Shown here: piece after piece, positions 48,819 through 56,882 of the stretch
Layout of the letters: every line of letters starts with the position of its first letter
Position numbering within the stretch: the first letter of the stretch is position 1
From: Microvirga pakistanensis
GTDB taxonomy: Bacteria > Pseudomonadota > Alphaproteobacteria > Rhizobiales > Beijerinckiaceae
Assembly: GCF_004458765.1 (NCBI RefSeq)
Contig: NZ_SPJX01000167.1
Coordinates: 276,569-340,568, forward strand
Direction: 5' to 3'
Length of the DNA stretch: 64,000 nucleotides
Made by a program: the position numbers and the translations under genes
The notes under the pieces: generated by a model
What the model saw: only the letters and a program-made list of their open reading frames with translations
Told to the model about the DNA's origin: nothing
The model's database searches: none

Positions 48819-49337
48819 GTGTCACGGATCGTTCGCATCGTCGCCTTCGGGCTTGGACTTCTCGGGGGCGTCGCGGCCTCGCAGGGGCCGGAATATGGCC
48901 AGCAGTACCGCCAGCGCCTCGGCGGCACGATCGACGAGCTCACGCGCGTGATCGCGCGGTTCGATGCGGATGCGGCGGCCAATGGGGAGACGCAGGAAGG
49001 CGCCATCGCGCGGCTGCGCTCCAATCCCGACGATCTCGTGAGCCGACAGGGCATCGCGATGCAGGGCAATGTGGAGCGCCTCGGCCGGCTCCAGACTCAT
49101 CGCGAGACCATGATGCAGGCGGGTCCTTTCGCGCGCATCGCGCTCATGGCGCGCGACGGCGATCGGGATGTGATGGAAGCAACCTTTCGGGATTTCGAGC
49201 CGGCCATGCCGGTGACGGAAGAGGGCTTGCTCGCCACGGCCATCGGCTTCCTCGCGGTCTGGGGCGGCATTCTGCTGCTGGCGGGGTTCCTGCGTAGCCT
49301 TCGGCGCTCCCGTACGCGGTCCGCCGCGCGGGCGTGA
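48819..49337 (+). CDS. DUF2937 family protein (GTG start)
   Basis: A 172-residue membrane protein with a hydrophobic N-terminus (IVRIVAFGLGLLGGVAAS), a long amphipathic helical region (GPEYGQQYRQRLGGTIDELTRVI...), and a C-terminal membrane segment near residues 138-158 followed by a basic tail. This layout fits DUF2937, a family of unknown function. GTG 48819 is preceded by GAGGAGG at 48803-48809, which fixes the start. It follows the 94-residue gene by 21 bases. Confidence 0.78.
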   Translation: MSRIVRIVAFGLGLLGGVAASQGPEYGQQYRQRLGGTIDELTRVIARFDADAAANGETQEGAIARLRSNPDDLVSRQGIAMQGNVERLGRLQTHRETMMQAGPFARIALMARDGDRDVMEATFRDFEPAMPVTEEGLLATAIGFLAVWGGILLLAGFLRSLRRSRTRSAARA

Positions 49338-49339
49338 AC

Positions 49340-49702
49340 CTAGGCCCCCCGTTCCGGCTTCCCGGCGAGCACCACGTAAAAGCCCAGTCCATCCCCGGCG
49401 GGCAGAGTCTGGAGCCGGTCGATCCAGCCGCGCTTCTTGGCCTCCAGCAACGCCTTCCCGACGGGCTGGAACAGCGTTTCGCCGCCCCCTTCCGGCGGTG
49501 GGTCGAGGCGCACGGCCACCGATTTGGCATGGGCGAAACGGCTGCGCTCCAGCATGTCCTGAAGCGAGGCGGAAGCCTGCTCGCGGGACGTGCCGCGCAG
49601 GTCGAGAACGGCCTCGGCATCGACGACGCCAAGGCCCCCGCGCAGTTTGCTGGCGTAGAATTCATCGAAATGAGGCACCGCGACGTCTCCCGTTTCCGTC
49701 AT
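49340..49702 (-). CDS. Hypothetical protein, distantly Smr-like
   Basis: A 120-residue soluble protein. It contains AVLDLRGTSREQASASLQDML followed by a beta strand KSVAVRLDPPPEGGGETLF and PVGKALLEAKKRGWIDRL. The LDLRG...A...L pattern recalls Smr (MutS2 C-terminal) domains, but the typical HGxG motif is missing, so the link is tentative. ATG 49702 was chosen over one 8 codons upstream on length grounds. It abuts the DUF2937 stop (2-bp gap, convergent) and lies downstream of homospermidine synthase on the same strand. Confidence 0.6.
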   Translation of the reverse strand: MTETGDVAVPHFDEFYASKLRGGLGVVDAEAVLDLRGTSREQASASLQDMLERSRFAHAKSVAVRLDPPPEGGGETLFQPVGKALLEAKKRGWIDRLQTLPAGDGLGFYVVLAGKPERGA

Positions 49703-49756
49703 GCCCGGTCTGCCCGGGCCCTCCACGTCTTTGGTCCGATGCTTTAGAAGACCGGC

Positions 49757-49779
49757 GTGGCCGGCTCAAGGCCGGCCAC
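49757..49779. terminator. Perfect hairpin after homospermidine synthase
   Basis: GTGGCCGGC (49757-49765) and GCCGGCCAC (49771-49779) form a 9-bp stem with a TCAAG loop, 12 bases beyond the minus-strand stop codon. A weak T-containing tail (CTTCTAAA) follows. Confidence 0.55.
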
Positions 49780-49790
49780 GATGTGCGATG

Positions 49791-51221
49791 TCAGCGCACC
49801 AGAATGTTCCGGAACTGCCACGGATCGGAGGTGTCGATGTCCTCCGGGAAGAAGCCGGGGCGGTCGTTCAGCGGCGTCCAATCCGTGTAGTAGCCCTTCA
49901 CCGGTCCCAGATAGGGCATCTGCACCTCAAGGCAGCGGCGGAAATCGATATCGTCCGCCTCCACGATGCCCGCATTCGGGTTCTCGAGGGCCCACACCAT
50001 GCCGGCGAGCACGGCGGAGGTCACCTGAAGTCCGGTCGCGTTCTGATAGGGGGCGAGCTTGCGGGTCTCCTCGATGGAGAGCTGCGAGCCGTACCAATAG
50101 GCGTTCTTGCCGTGACCGTAGAGCAGCACGCCGAGCTCGTCGACGCCGTCAACGATCTCGTCCTCGGTGAGGATGTGGTGCTTTTCCTGCACCTTGCCGG
50201 CGTTGCCGAACATCTCGTGCATCGACAGTACGGCATCGTTCGACGGGTGGTAGGCGTAGTGGCAAGTCGGTCGGTAGGCGACCTTGTCGCCCTCGCGCAC
50301 AGTGAAGTAATCCGCGATCGAGATCGCCTCGTTGTGCGTGACCAGGAAGCCGTATTGCGGGCCGGGCGTGGGGCACCAGGTGCGCACGCGGGTGTTCGCG
50401 CCGGGCTGGAGCAGATAGATCGCCGCGCCGCAGCCCTTGTCGTGGGTCCGGGCGTTCTCGGGCAGCCATGTCTCGTGGGTGCCCCAGCCGAGTTCGGCCG
50501 GCTGCAGGCCTTCCGAAACGAAGCCTTCGACCGACCAGGTGTTGACGAACACGCCCATGGGCTTCGGCTTCTCCGCGCGCTGCGTGTCGCGCTCGGCGAT
50601 GTGGATGCCTTTCACGCCCACGCGCTGCATGAGCCCGGCCCATTCTTCGCGGGTCGCCGGCACCTCGCCCTCAAGCCCCGTGTCCTTGGCGATGTTGAGC
50701 AGCGCCTGCTTCACGAACCAAGACACCATGCCGGGATTGGCGCCGCAGCAGGACACGGCCGTCGGGCCACCAGGCGATTCACGACGTGCGTCGAGGATGT
50801 TCTCGCGCAGCATGTAGTTGGTGCGCTCCGCAGGGCCCGCGTTCTTGTCGAAGTAGAAGCCGGCCCACGGCTCGGCCACGGTGTCGATGTAGAGCGCCCC
50901 GAGCTCGCGGCAGAGCTCCATGATCGCCCGGGAGGACGTGTCCACCGACACGTTCACGCAGAAGCCCTGACCGCCGCCTTCCGTCAGAAGAGGTGTCAGG
51001 ATCCCGCGGTAGTTCTCGCGGGTCAGGGCCTCCTTCACCAGAGTGATGCCGCGCACGTCGAGCATGCTGCGGTCCGTGTCGACCGGATCGATGACCGTGA
51101 AGCGGTTCTTGTCGAACTCGAAATGCCGCTCGATCAGGGGCAGCATGCCTTTACCGATCGAGCCGAAGCCGATCATGACGATCGGGCCGGTGATGCGGCC
51201 ATGAACGGGCCAATGGGTCAT
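49791..51221 (-). CDS. hss: Homospermidine synthase
   Basis: A 476-residue NAD-dependent enzyme that joins two putrescine molecules to make sym-homospermidine, the main triamine of many alphaproteobacteria. The Rossmann motif MIGFGSIGKGMLPLIERHF begins at residue 16. Family segments include DTVAEPWAGFYFD, SCCGANPGMVSWFVKQAL, and THETWLPENARTHDKGCGAAIY. The length matches family members (~477). It lies near the ornithine decarboxylase gene that would make its substrate, although an MFS gene of opposite strand lies between. Confidence 0.96.
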   Translation of the reverse strand: MTHWPVHGRITGPIVMIGFGSIGKGMLPLIERHFEFDKNRFTVIDPVDTDRSMLDVRGITLVKEALTRENYRGILTPLLTEGGGQGFCVNVSVDTSSRAIMELCRELGALYIDTVAEPWAGFYFDKNAGPAERTNYMLRENILDARRESPGGPTAVSCCGANPGMVSWFVKQALLNIAKDTGLEGEVPATREEWAGLMQRVGVKGIHIAERDTQRAEKPKPMGVFVNTWSVEGFVSEGLQPAELGWGTHETWLPENARTHDKGCGAAIYLLQPGANTRVRTWCPTPGPQYGFLVTHNEAISIADYFTVREGDKVAYRPTCHYAYHPSNDAVLSMHEMFGNAGKVQEKHHILTEDEIVDGVDELGVLLYGHGKNAYWYGSQLSIEETRKLAPYQNATGLQVTSAVLAGMVWALENPNAGIVEADDIDFRRCLEVQMPYLGPVKGYYTDWTPLNDRPGFFPEDIDTSDPWQFRNILVR

Positions 51222-51472
51222 CGATACTTCTCCTTAACGAAGGCTTGAGATGAAAAGGGTGTCTCCGGGTAGAACGGTTCCGGGCGCATCTAGGATTGAG
51301 GGCCCCCCGGGGTCAATGCCTGCGCCTTTCGTCCTTGCCTCAAACGTAATTTCCCTGCGGATTGCGGCCGCCATGGAGATAAGAACGGCTTTCCTCATGG
51401 ATTTAGGCCTCGACATTGGGAAACAAGGCTCCATGATCAGGCGTCACGATCATCCACCCCGGCTCCCGCCCG

Positions 51473-52681
51473 ATGAAATTCCATGAACTCCTCATGCGCC
51501 ACGGGCGCGTGATTGGCCTCGGCTTCGCCCTGACGTTCCTGTCGTCCTTCGGCCAGACCTTCTATATCTCCCTGTCGGGGCCCGATATCCGCAAAGCCTT
51601 CGGGCTCACGAACGGCACGTTCGGCCTCATCTACTCCACGGCCACCTTGTGCTCGGGCCTGCTGATGATCTGGCTGGGCGCCGTCATCGACCGCATCAAT
51701 ATCCGCCTCTATGCCACCATCGCCCTTGTGGGCTTGGCCGTTGCGGCGCTGAGTCTTTCTCTTGCGCCCAACATCGTCATGCTGGGCCTGAGCCTCTTTG
51801 CGCTGCGCCTCTTCGGCCAGGGCATGTCGAGCCATGCGGGCGTGATGAGCACCGCCCGGCTCTCGTCCGGCATTCGCGGCCGGGCGACAAGCGTGGCAGC
51901 CCTCGGTTTCCCGGCCGGCGAGGCCATTCTGCCCGCCATCGTCATCGTGCTGATCGCAACCTTCGGCTGGACCGGCATGTGGCGCGTCGCTGCGGCAGCC
52001 ATCGTGATCAGCCTTTGTCTCGGCTGGGGCTTGAGCCTGTTCCTCGGCCCGAAGGATCCGGATCTCGACGGTGCCGTCCACACGGGCGGCGCTGCCGACG
52101 CGGGGCCGAGCTGGAGCAATATCCTGCGTGATTGGCGCTTCCTTGCTCTCGTCCCGACGATGATCGGATACCCAGCCATCGTGACGGCCTATTTCTTTCA
52201 TCAGCGTCTCATCGCCGACCTTGAGGGTTGGCCCCTGGAATGGCTGGCGAGCAGCATCACGATCTATGCGCTGGTCTCCGTCACCGTGGCGATGTTGACG
52301 GGCAGCCTTGTCGACCGGTTCGGCGCGATTCGGCTGAGTCACTTTTATCTCCTAGGCCTCATTCTCGCATCCGCGGCCCTCGCAATCGCGAGCGGTCCGA
52401 CCCTCGCGCCGGTTTTCTTCGCGTTGATCGGCCTGTCTGCCGGCGCCACCAACGTCATCATCGCGGCTGTTCTGGCCGAGCTTTTCGGCACCAAGCATCT
52501 GGGAAAAATCCGCGCACTCGCCGGTGCGATCATGGTGGTGGCGTCCGCAGCCACTCCGGGGCTCGTCGGCCTGCTGTTCGATGCCGGAATCGCTCTCGGA
52601 ACGATCGCCCTGGGCTTTGCCGCCTATCTTCTGGTCGCAGCCGGCATCACCTTCGTGCTGCCCAACCCGAGGGTCCCCTGA
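51473..52681 (+). CDS. MFS transporter
   Basis: A 402-residue permease with 12 hydrophobic segments. It starts MKFHELLMRHGRVIGLGFALTF and has the ISLSGPDIRKAFGLTNGTFG segment that follows helix 1. The motif-A loop is at WLGAVIDRINIRL near residue 65, and the second-half equivalent is GSLVDRFGAIRLS near 280. The substrate is unknown. It is divergent from homospermidine synthase with a 251-bp gap, and could export or import polyamines, but only its position supports that. The 3' end faces the GNAT gene. Confidence 0.87.
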   Translation: MKFHELLMRHGRVIGLGFALTFLSSFGQTFYISLSGPDIRKAFGLTNGTFGLIYSTATLCSGLLMIWLGAVIDRINIRLYATIALVGLAVAALSLSLAPNIVMLGLSLFALRLFGQGMSSHAGVMSTARLSSGIRGRATSVAALGFPAGEAILPAIVIVLIATFGWTGMWRVAAAAIVISLCLGWGLSLFLGPKDPDLDGAVHTGGAADAGPSWSNILRDWRFLALVPTMIGYPAIVTAYFFHQRLIADLEGWPLEWLASSITIYALVSVTVAMLTGSLVDRFGAIRLSHFYLLGLILASAALAIASGPTLAPVFFALIGLSAGATNVIIAAVLAELFGTKHLGKIRALAGAIMVVASAATPGLVGLLFDAGIALGTIALGFAAYLLVAAGITFVLPNPRVP

Positions 52682-52705
52682 CGGGCCCTCGGTGAAGCAT
52701 GGAGA

Positions 52706-53278
52706 TCAGGCCGCCGGACGCATGCCCGGCAGCTGTCCCTGAACGGCAGCGGCCACGAGGGCGGCGAGGTCCGCCTTCTCCTCGAAGGCGCCCGTTGCGG
52801 AGACGAGACCGCGCGCACCGTCGAGATAACCGGCCTCGAGTTCGAGCGCCAGGAAGCGGTGGCGCTCATAAGGTCCGGGCAGCCAGAGGGATTCGGTTTT
52901 CTCGGTCGAGAAGCCGAATCGCTCGTAATAGGGCGCATCGCCCACCAGCAGCACGGCCTTGTGACCGAGAACGGCCGCACGGCCCAGGGCCTCGCGCATG
53001 AGCTTTCCCCCGAGGCCGAGGCTCTGCAGCGCGGGATCGATGGCGATGGGGCCGAGCATGAGCGCCGGACGGTCCGGGCCGGCAGAGACGTGCCACAGAC
53101 GCACCGTGCCGACGAGCGCGCCGTCCTGCTCGATGGCGAGCGACAGGCCATCGGCAGCCTTGCGGCCCTCGCGCAGACGCTCGCAGGTCTTCTGGAACCG
53201 CGCAGGCCCGAAGCAGGCGTCGAGCAGCGCCTCGCGTGCTTCGACATCGTGGAAGGATTCTTCGCGAATCGTGATCAT
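52706..53278 (-). CDS. GNAT family N-acetyltransferase
   Basis: A 190-residue acetyltransferase. Motif A for acetyl-CoA binding is IAIDPALQSLGLGGKLMREAL (R/Q-x-x-G-x-G/A type) near residues 80-100, followed by LGHKAVLLVGDAPYYERFGF. The family includes enzymes that acetylate polyamines or other amines. Its place just downstream of ornithine decarboxylase on the same strand suggests diamine acetylation, an inference. The start ATG 53278 was chosen because the protein begins MITIREES, the usual GNAT N-terminus; longer frames run back into the decarboxylase gene. Confidence 0.88.
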   Translation of the reverse strand: MITIREESFHDVEAREALLDACFGPARFQKTCERLREGRKAADGLSLAIEQDGALVGTVRLWHVSAGPDRPALMLGPIAIDPALQSLGLGGKLMREALGRAAVLGHKAVLLVGDAPYYERFGFSTEKTESLWLPGPYERHRFLALELEAGYLDGARGLVSATGAFEEKADLAALVAAAVQGQLPGMRPAA

Positions 53279-53371
53279 GGCCGTGGCCTCCCAAGACGTG
53301 GGGTGAGCGACAGCCCTCGCACCAGCACGAACAACGTGCCGGCCGTCCGGGACAACTTCCGTGAGGTTGGT

Positions 53372-53396
53372 GCCTGCCTCGCTCAGCGAGGCAGGC
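53372..53396. terminator. Perfect hairpin between ornithine decarboxylase and the GNAT gene
   Basis: GCCTGCCTCGC (53372-53382) and GCGAGGCAGGC (53386-53396) form an 11-bp stem with a three-base loop, 10 bases after the odc stop codon. It has no T-run and probably reduces read-through into the GNAT gene or stabilises the odc mRNA. Confidence 0.6.
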
Positions 53397-53406
53397 GGGA
53401 CGTGAG

Positions 53407-54561
53407 TTAGATCACGTAGGACTTCAAAGGCGGGAAGCCGTTGAACGCGACCGCCGAGTAGGTTGTCGTGTAGGCGCCCGTTCCCTCGATCAGCACCTTG
53501 TCGCCGATCTCCAGCGAGACGGGGAGCAGGTAGGGCTCCTTCTCGTAGAGAACGTCGGCCGAGTCGCAGGTGGGACCCGCAAGCACGCACGGCACCATGT
53601 GGTCCTCGTCGCGCTCCGTGCGGATCGGATAGCGGATCGACTCGTCCATCGTCTCGGCGAGACCGCCGAACTTGCCGATGTCGAGATAGACCCAGCGCAC
53701 CTCGTCCTCGTCGCGGCTCTTCTTCGAGACGAGCACGACCTCGGCCTCGATGACGCCCGCATTGCCGACCATGCCGCGGCCCGGCTCGATGATCGTTTCC
53801 GGAATGCGGTTGCCGAAATGCTTCGACAGCGCACGGAAGATCGATTCGCCGTAGGCTTCCACCTGAGGAACCGTCTTCAGGTACTTCGTCGGGAAGCCGC
53901 CGCCGAGATTGACCATCGACAGGTGGATGCCGCGATCGGCGCATTCACGGAAGATCGCCGAGGCAGAGCCGAGAGCCTGATCCCAGGCTTCCGTGTTGCG
54001 CTGCTGCGATCCGACGTGGAACGACACGCCGTAGGCTTCCAGACCCTGGCGAACCGCATGCTCGAGCACGTCGACGGCCATCTCCGGCACGCAGCCGAAC
54101 TTGCGGGAGAGCGGCCACTCGGCGCCGGCGCCGTCGCACAGGATGCGGCAGAACACCTTCACCTCGGAAGCATCGACTCCAGCCGTCGCGGCGGCGCGGG
54201 CGATTTTCTCGACCTCGGCCTCGCAATCGACCGCATAGAGGCGCACGCCGATCTCGAGGGCACGCGCGATGTCGCGCTCCTTCTTGATCGTGTTGCCGAA
54301 GGAGATGCGGTCGGGCGTGGCGCCGGCGGCAAGCGCAAGCTCGATCTCGACGACCGAGGCCGTGTCGAAGCACGAGCCGAGATCGGCGAGCAGCTTGAGC
54401 ACTTCCGGCGCAGGATTGGCCTTCACGGCGTAGAACACGCGCGTGTCAGGGAGTGCACGGGCAAACTTGGAATAGTTGTCACGCACGACATCGAGGTCGA
54501 CGACAACGCACGGGCCGTCCTCACGTCGGGTGCGCAGGAATTCACGAATGCGCTCAGTCAT
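53407..54561 (-). CDS. odc: Ornithine decarboxylase (fold III PLP, eukaryote-like group)
   Basis: A 384-residue PLP enzyme that converts ornithine to putrescine; some relatives also accept lysine. K47 in FYAVKANP is the cofactor lysine. Further motifs are SFHVGSQQ (His stacking on PLP), NLGGGFPTKY, the phosphate-binding EPGRGMVGNAG, and the catalytic Cys in GPTCDSADVLYE near residue 328. The length (~380) fits bacterial alanine-racemase-fold ODC. ATG 54561 follows GGGGAGAGCGCC. The long leader upstream looks regulatory. Together with hss it gives the route ornithine to putrescine to homospermidine. Confidence 0.94.
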   Translation of the reverse strand: MTERIREFLRTRREDGPCVVVDLDVVRDNYSKFARALPDTRVFYAVKANPAPEVLKLLADLGSCFDTASVVEIELALAAGATPDRISFGNTIKKERDIARALEIGVRLYAVDCEAEVEKIARAAATAGVDASEVKVFCRILCDGAGAEWPLSRKFGCVPEMAVDVLEHAVRQGLEAYGVSFHVGSQQRNTEAWDQALGSASAIFRECADRGIHLSMVNLGGGFPTKYLKTVPQVEAYGESIFRALSKHFGNRIPETIIEPGRGMVGNAGVIEAEVVLVSKKSRDEDEVRWVYLDIGKFGGLAETMDESIRYPIRTERDEDHMVPCVLAGPTCDSADVLYEKEPYLLPVSLEIGDKVLIEGTGAYTTTYSAVAFNGFPPLKSYVI

Positions 54562-54813
54562 GGCGCTCTCCCCACCAAAGGTTCAATGGAGGTCTTCAAG
54601 CCTCCGGATTGAAATCTGAACGGTCAGAGCCTTCTGCCGTCCGGCGTCAGCGAGGGAAGATGCATTCCGCTTCGTGCGATGGAGACACGACAAGCGCGAA
54701 TGGGCTCTTCACCCGACGATGCTGCCTTGGATTGGATGGGGATCTCCCGTCCGCACGCCTGGCAATGAGAAACAAGCCTCTTCGGTGCTGACCTTTGGAG
54801 GGCCAACGAGACC

Positions 54814-54865
54814 AAAAAAGCCCGTTCGTCGTTGCTTTAAGCCACGTCCCCCGTTGAGAACGGGG
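54814..54865 (-). terminator. Attenuator-type terminator / antiterminator in the odc leader
   Basis: On the minus strand, CCCCGTT-CTC-AACGGGG (54865-54849) forms a 7-bp hairpin. The first half, CCCGTTC (54864-54858), can instead pair with GAACGGG (54827-54821), which is followed by CTTTTTT (54820-54814). The two pairings exclude each other. The second is a terminator that would stop transcription ~250 bases before the odc start. A GCT-TAA-AGC mini-stem lies in the loop of the terminator form. Confidence 0.6.
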
Positions 54866-55030
54866 TGCGCCGGTTTCGCCTCCGGCTGCCGGTTAGGGGT
54901 AGTCGAGAACTAGGTCGTTCTCGGGCGGCTGTCCGGCCTCTTGTCCGGATGCCCACCAACCGGCACGCGACCACAGGCACGTGCGAATTTGGGCAGGGGT
55001 GAAATAAGACTATTCGCCCCGGATCACAAG
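54866..55030 (-). promoter_or_regulatory. Structured 5' leader and promoter of ornithine decarboxylase (speF-motif-like)
   Basis: A possible promoter on the minus strand is TTGTGA (55029-55024), a 17-base gap, and TATTTC (55006-55001). The transcript then folds into several hairpins: TCCGG/CCGGA (54949-54932), CGAGAAC/GTTCTCG around GACCTA (54923-54904), and GCCGG/CCGGC (54886-54869). The attenuator-like pair follows. The alphaproteobacterial speF motif is a known structured RNA of this kind upstream of ornithine decarboxylase genes; membership is inferred from gene, clade and layout. Beyond the terminator, 54562-54813 is untranslated leader with no gene. 55031-55195 holds only the upstream region of the divergent opgG/D gene. 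Confidence 0.55.
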
Positions 55031-55195
55031 ACCTTTTCGAACCTTCCACGAAATTTTTTAACCCTAGGGCCATAGGAGCGATGGCGACGCTTCCATTCAG
55101 CCCCTATTAAGCGGCCCACGCTCAACCATCTAAGGGGTGCGGCCTGCCCGGGGCCGCCTCCCTCTCACCGACTCAGGACCGACAGTCTCGCCGCC

Positions 55196-56770
55196 ATGCT
55201 CCATCTCTCCCGCCGTACCCTCCTGCAAAGCCTGCTCGCCGCCACCGCGCTCTCCGCCTGGGGCGGGGACGCCTCGGCGCAAGCGCCGCAGAACGGTGTG
55301 CCGGCCCCCGACCCGTTTCAGTTCGAGGACGTGGTGCGTCGGGCGCGGGAGCTGGCGAGCGCTCCGTTCGAGGCCCCCCCTGGGCAGTTGCCCGAGCCGC
55401 TCAACCGGCTCAGCTTCGACGATTACCGCGAAATCCGCTTCCGCACCGACAGGGCGCTGCTCGCCAACGGCAACGGCCCGTTCCGGCTGCAATTGTTCCA
55501 CCTCGGCTTCCTTTACCAGCGGCCCGTGACGGTCAACATCATCCGCGAAGGCGTGCCCACGCCGGTCGCCTACCAGCGCGAGCTGTTCGACTACGGCCGC
55601 AACAAAATCGACAAGCCCCTGCCGGTGAACCTCGGTTTCGCGGGCTTCCGACTGCACTATCCGCTCAACAATCCGAAAGTGCTCGACGAGCTGATCGCCT
55701 TTCTGGGCGCGAGCTATTTCCGGTTCCTCGGGCGGGATCAGAAATACGGCCTCTCGGCGCGGGGACTTGCCATCAACGTGGAAGGCGGGGAGCAGGAGGA
55801 GTTCCCGCATTTTCGCGAGTTCTGGATCGACATGCCCAGGCCCAACAGCGAGCGGGCAACGGTCTATGCGCTCCTCGACAGCCCGTCCGTCACAGGCGCC
55901 TACCGTTTCGAGATCTATCCGTCGCAGGAGACCACTCTCGACATCACGGCCACGCTCTTTCCGCGTCAGCGCATCGAGAACGTCGGTCTGGCGCCGCTCA
56001 CCTCGATGTTCTTCGAGGGAGAGAACGACCGGAAACCCACGGACGATTTCCGCCTCGAGCTGCACGATTCGGATGGATTGCTCATGCAATCGGGCGCGGG
56101 CGAGTGGATCTGGCGCCCCCTGCGCAACCCGCGCGCCAAGTCGATTTCATCCTTCTCCGACAAGAATCCGCGCGGCTTCGGCCTGATGCAGCGCGATCGG
56201 GTGTTCGAGAACTACCAGGATCTCGAAGCCCATTACCACCAGCGCCCCGGCTATTGGGTGGAGCCGGTGGGCGATTGGGGCGAGGGATGGGTCGAGCTCG
56301 TCGAGCTGCCGACCCCAGACGAGACGCACGACAACATCGTGGCCTACTGGCAGCCCAACCGGCCCTACGAGCCCGGCCAGGAAGTCACCTTCTCCTACCG
56401 GCTGCGGGCGGCGGCCGCCATCGGTTCCATGCATCCGGGCGGAAAGGCGATCAACACCTTCCAGGCCCCGCCGCGCGCCAGCGGCTCGAACGGGCCGAGC
56501 GACCGCACCCATCGCCGGTTCATCATCGATTTCGCGGGCGGAGAGCTGGACTATTACTTCAATGCTCCCGATCAGGTGCAGCTGGTCCCATCCACCTCCA
56601 CGGGCCAGATCACCAACACCTTCCTCATGCCCAACAATCATATCAACGGCTTCCGGGCCGCCATCGACGTGAAGCTGGAACCGGGCCAGTCCACGGACCT
56701 GCGCGCCTTCCTGCGGGCCGGAAACCGGGCGCTGACGGAGACCTGGACCTATCCTTGGGCCGTGGAGTGA
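55196..56770 (+). CDS. Glucan biosynthesis protein, OpgG/OpgD (MdoG) family, copy 2
   Basis: A 524-residue periplasmic protein with a twin-arginine-like signal (SRRTLLQS at residues 5-12, cleavage near ASAQA). It shares the whole architecture of copy 1: FLGASYFRFLGRDQKYGLSARG, APLTSMFFEGEN, HDSDGLLMQSGAGEWIWRPL and NPRGFGLMQRDRVFENYQ. The two proteins are clearly divergent in sequence, so they are old paralogues rather than a recent duplication. It lacks an adjacent opgH. It is followed 112 bp later by an unrelated ABC operon. Confidence 0.91.
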   Translation: MLHLSRRTLLQSLLAATALSAWGGDASAQAPQNGVPAPDPFQFEDVVRRARELASAPFEAPPGQLPEPLNRLSFDDYREIRFRTDRALLANGNGPFRLQLFHLGFLYQRPVTVNIIREGVPTPVAYQRELFDYGRNKIDKPLPVNLGFAGFRLHYPLNNPKVLDELIAFLGASYFRFLGRDQKYGLSARGLAINVEGGEQEEFPHFREFWIDMPRPNSERATVYALLDSPSVTGAYRFEIYPSQETTLDITATLFPRQRIENVGLAPLTSMFFEGENDRKPTDDFRLELHDSDGLLMQSGAGEWIWRPLRNPRAKSISSFSDKNPRGFGLMQRDRVFENYQDLEAHYHQRPGYWVEPVGDWGEGWVELVELPTPDETHDNIVAYWQPNRPYEPGQEVTFSYRLRAAAAIGSMHPGGKAINTFQAPPRASGSNGPSDRTHRRFIIDFAGGELDYYFNAPDQVQLVPSTSTGQITNTFLMPNNHINGFRAAIDVKLEPGQSTDLRAFLRAGNRALTETWTYPWAVE

Positions 56771-56882
56771 TCCGCGGCCCCTGGCCTCCGCCTTGCCCGA
56801 TGCTTGCCAAGCGCGCCGGAACCGCGCAGAACCGAGCCCTGAACGCGCAGGGATCGTCTGCGCCAAGGCAGGGACGGGTACG

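Noticed and set aside
53279..53944. An N-terminal extension of the GNAT protein by 222 codons
   Set aside because: The extension runs through the ornithine decarboxylase gene in a wrong frame and past the 11-bp hairpin; the GNAT fold begins at ATG 53278.
56771..56882. A thiamin or flavin riboswitch before the NMT1-type ABC operon
   Set aside because: The 112-base gap is too short and lacks the conserved CUGAGA/ACC(U)GAUC-type or FMN core sequences.
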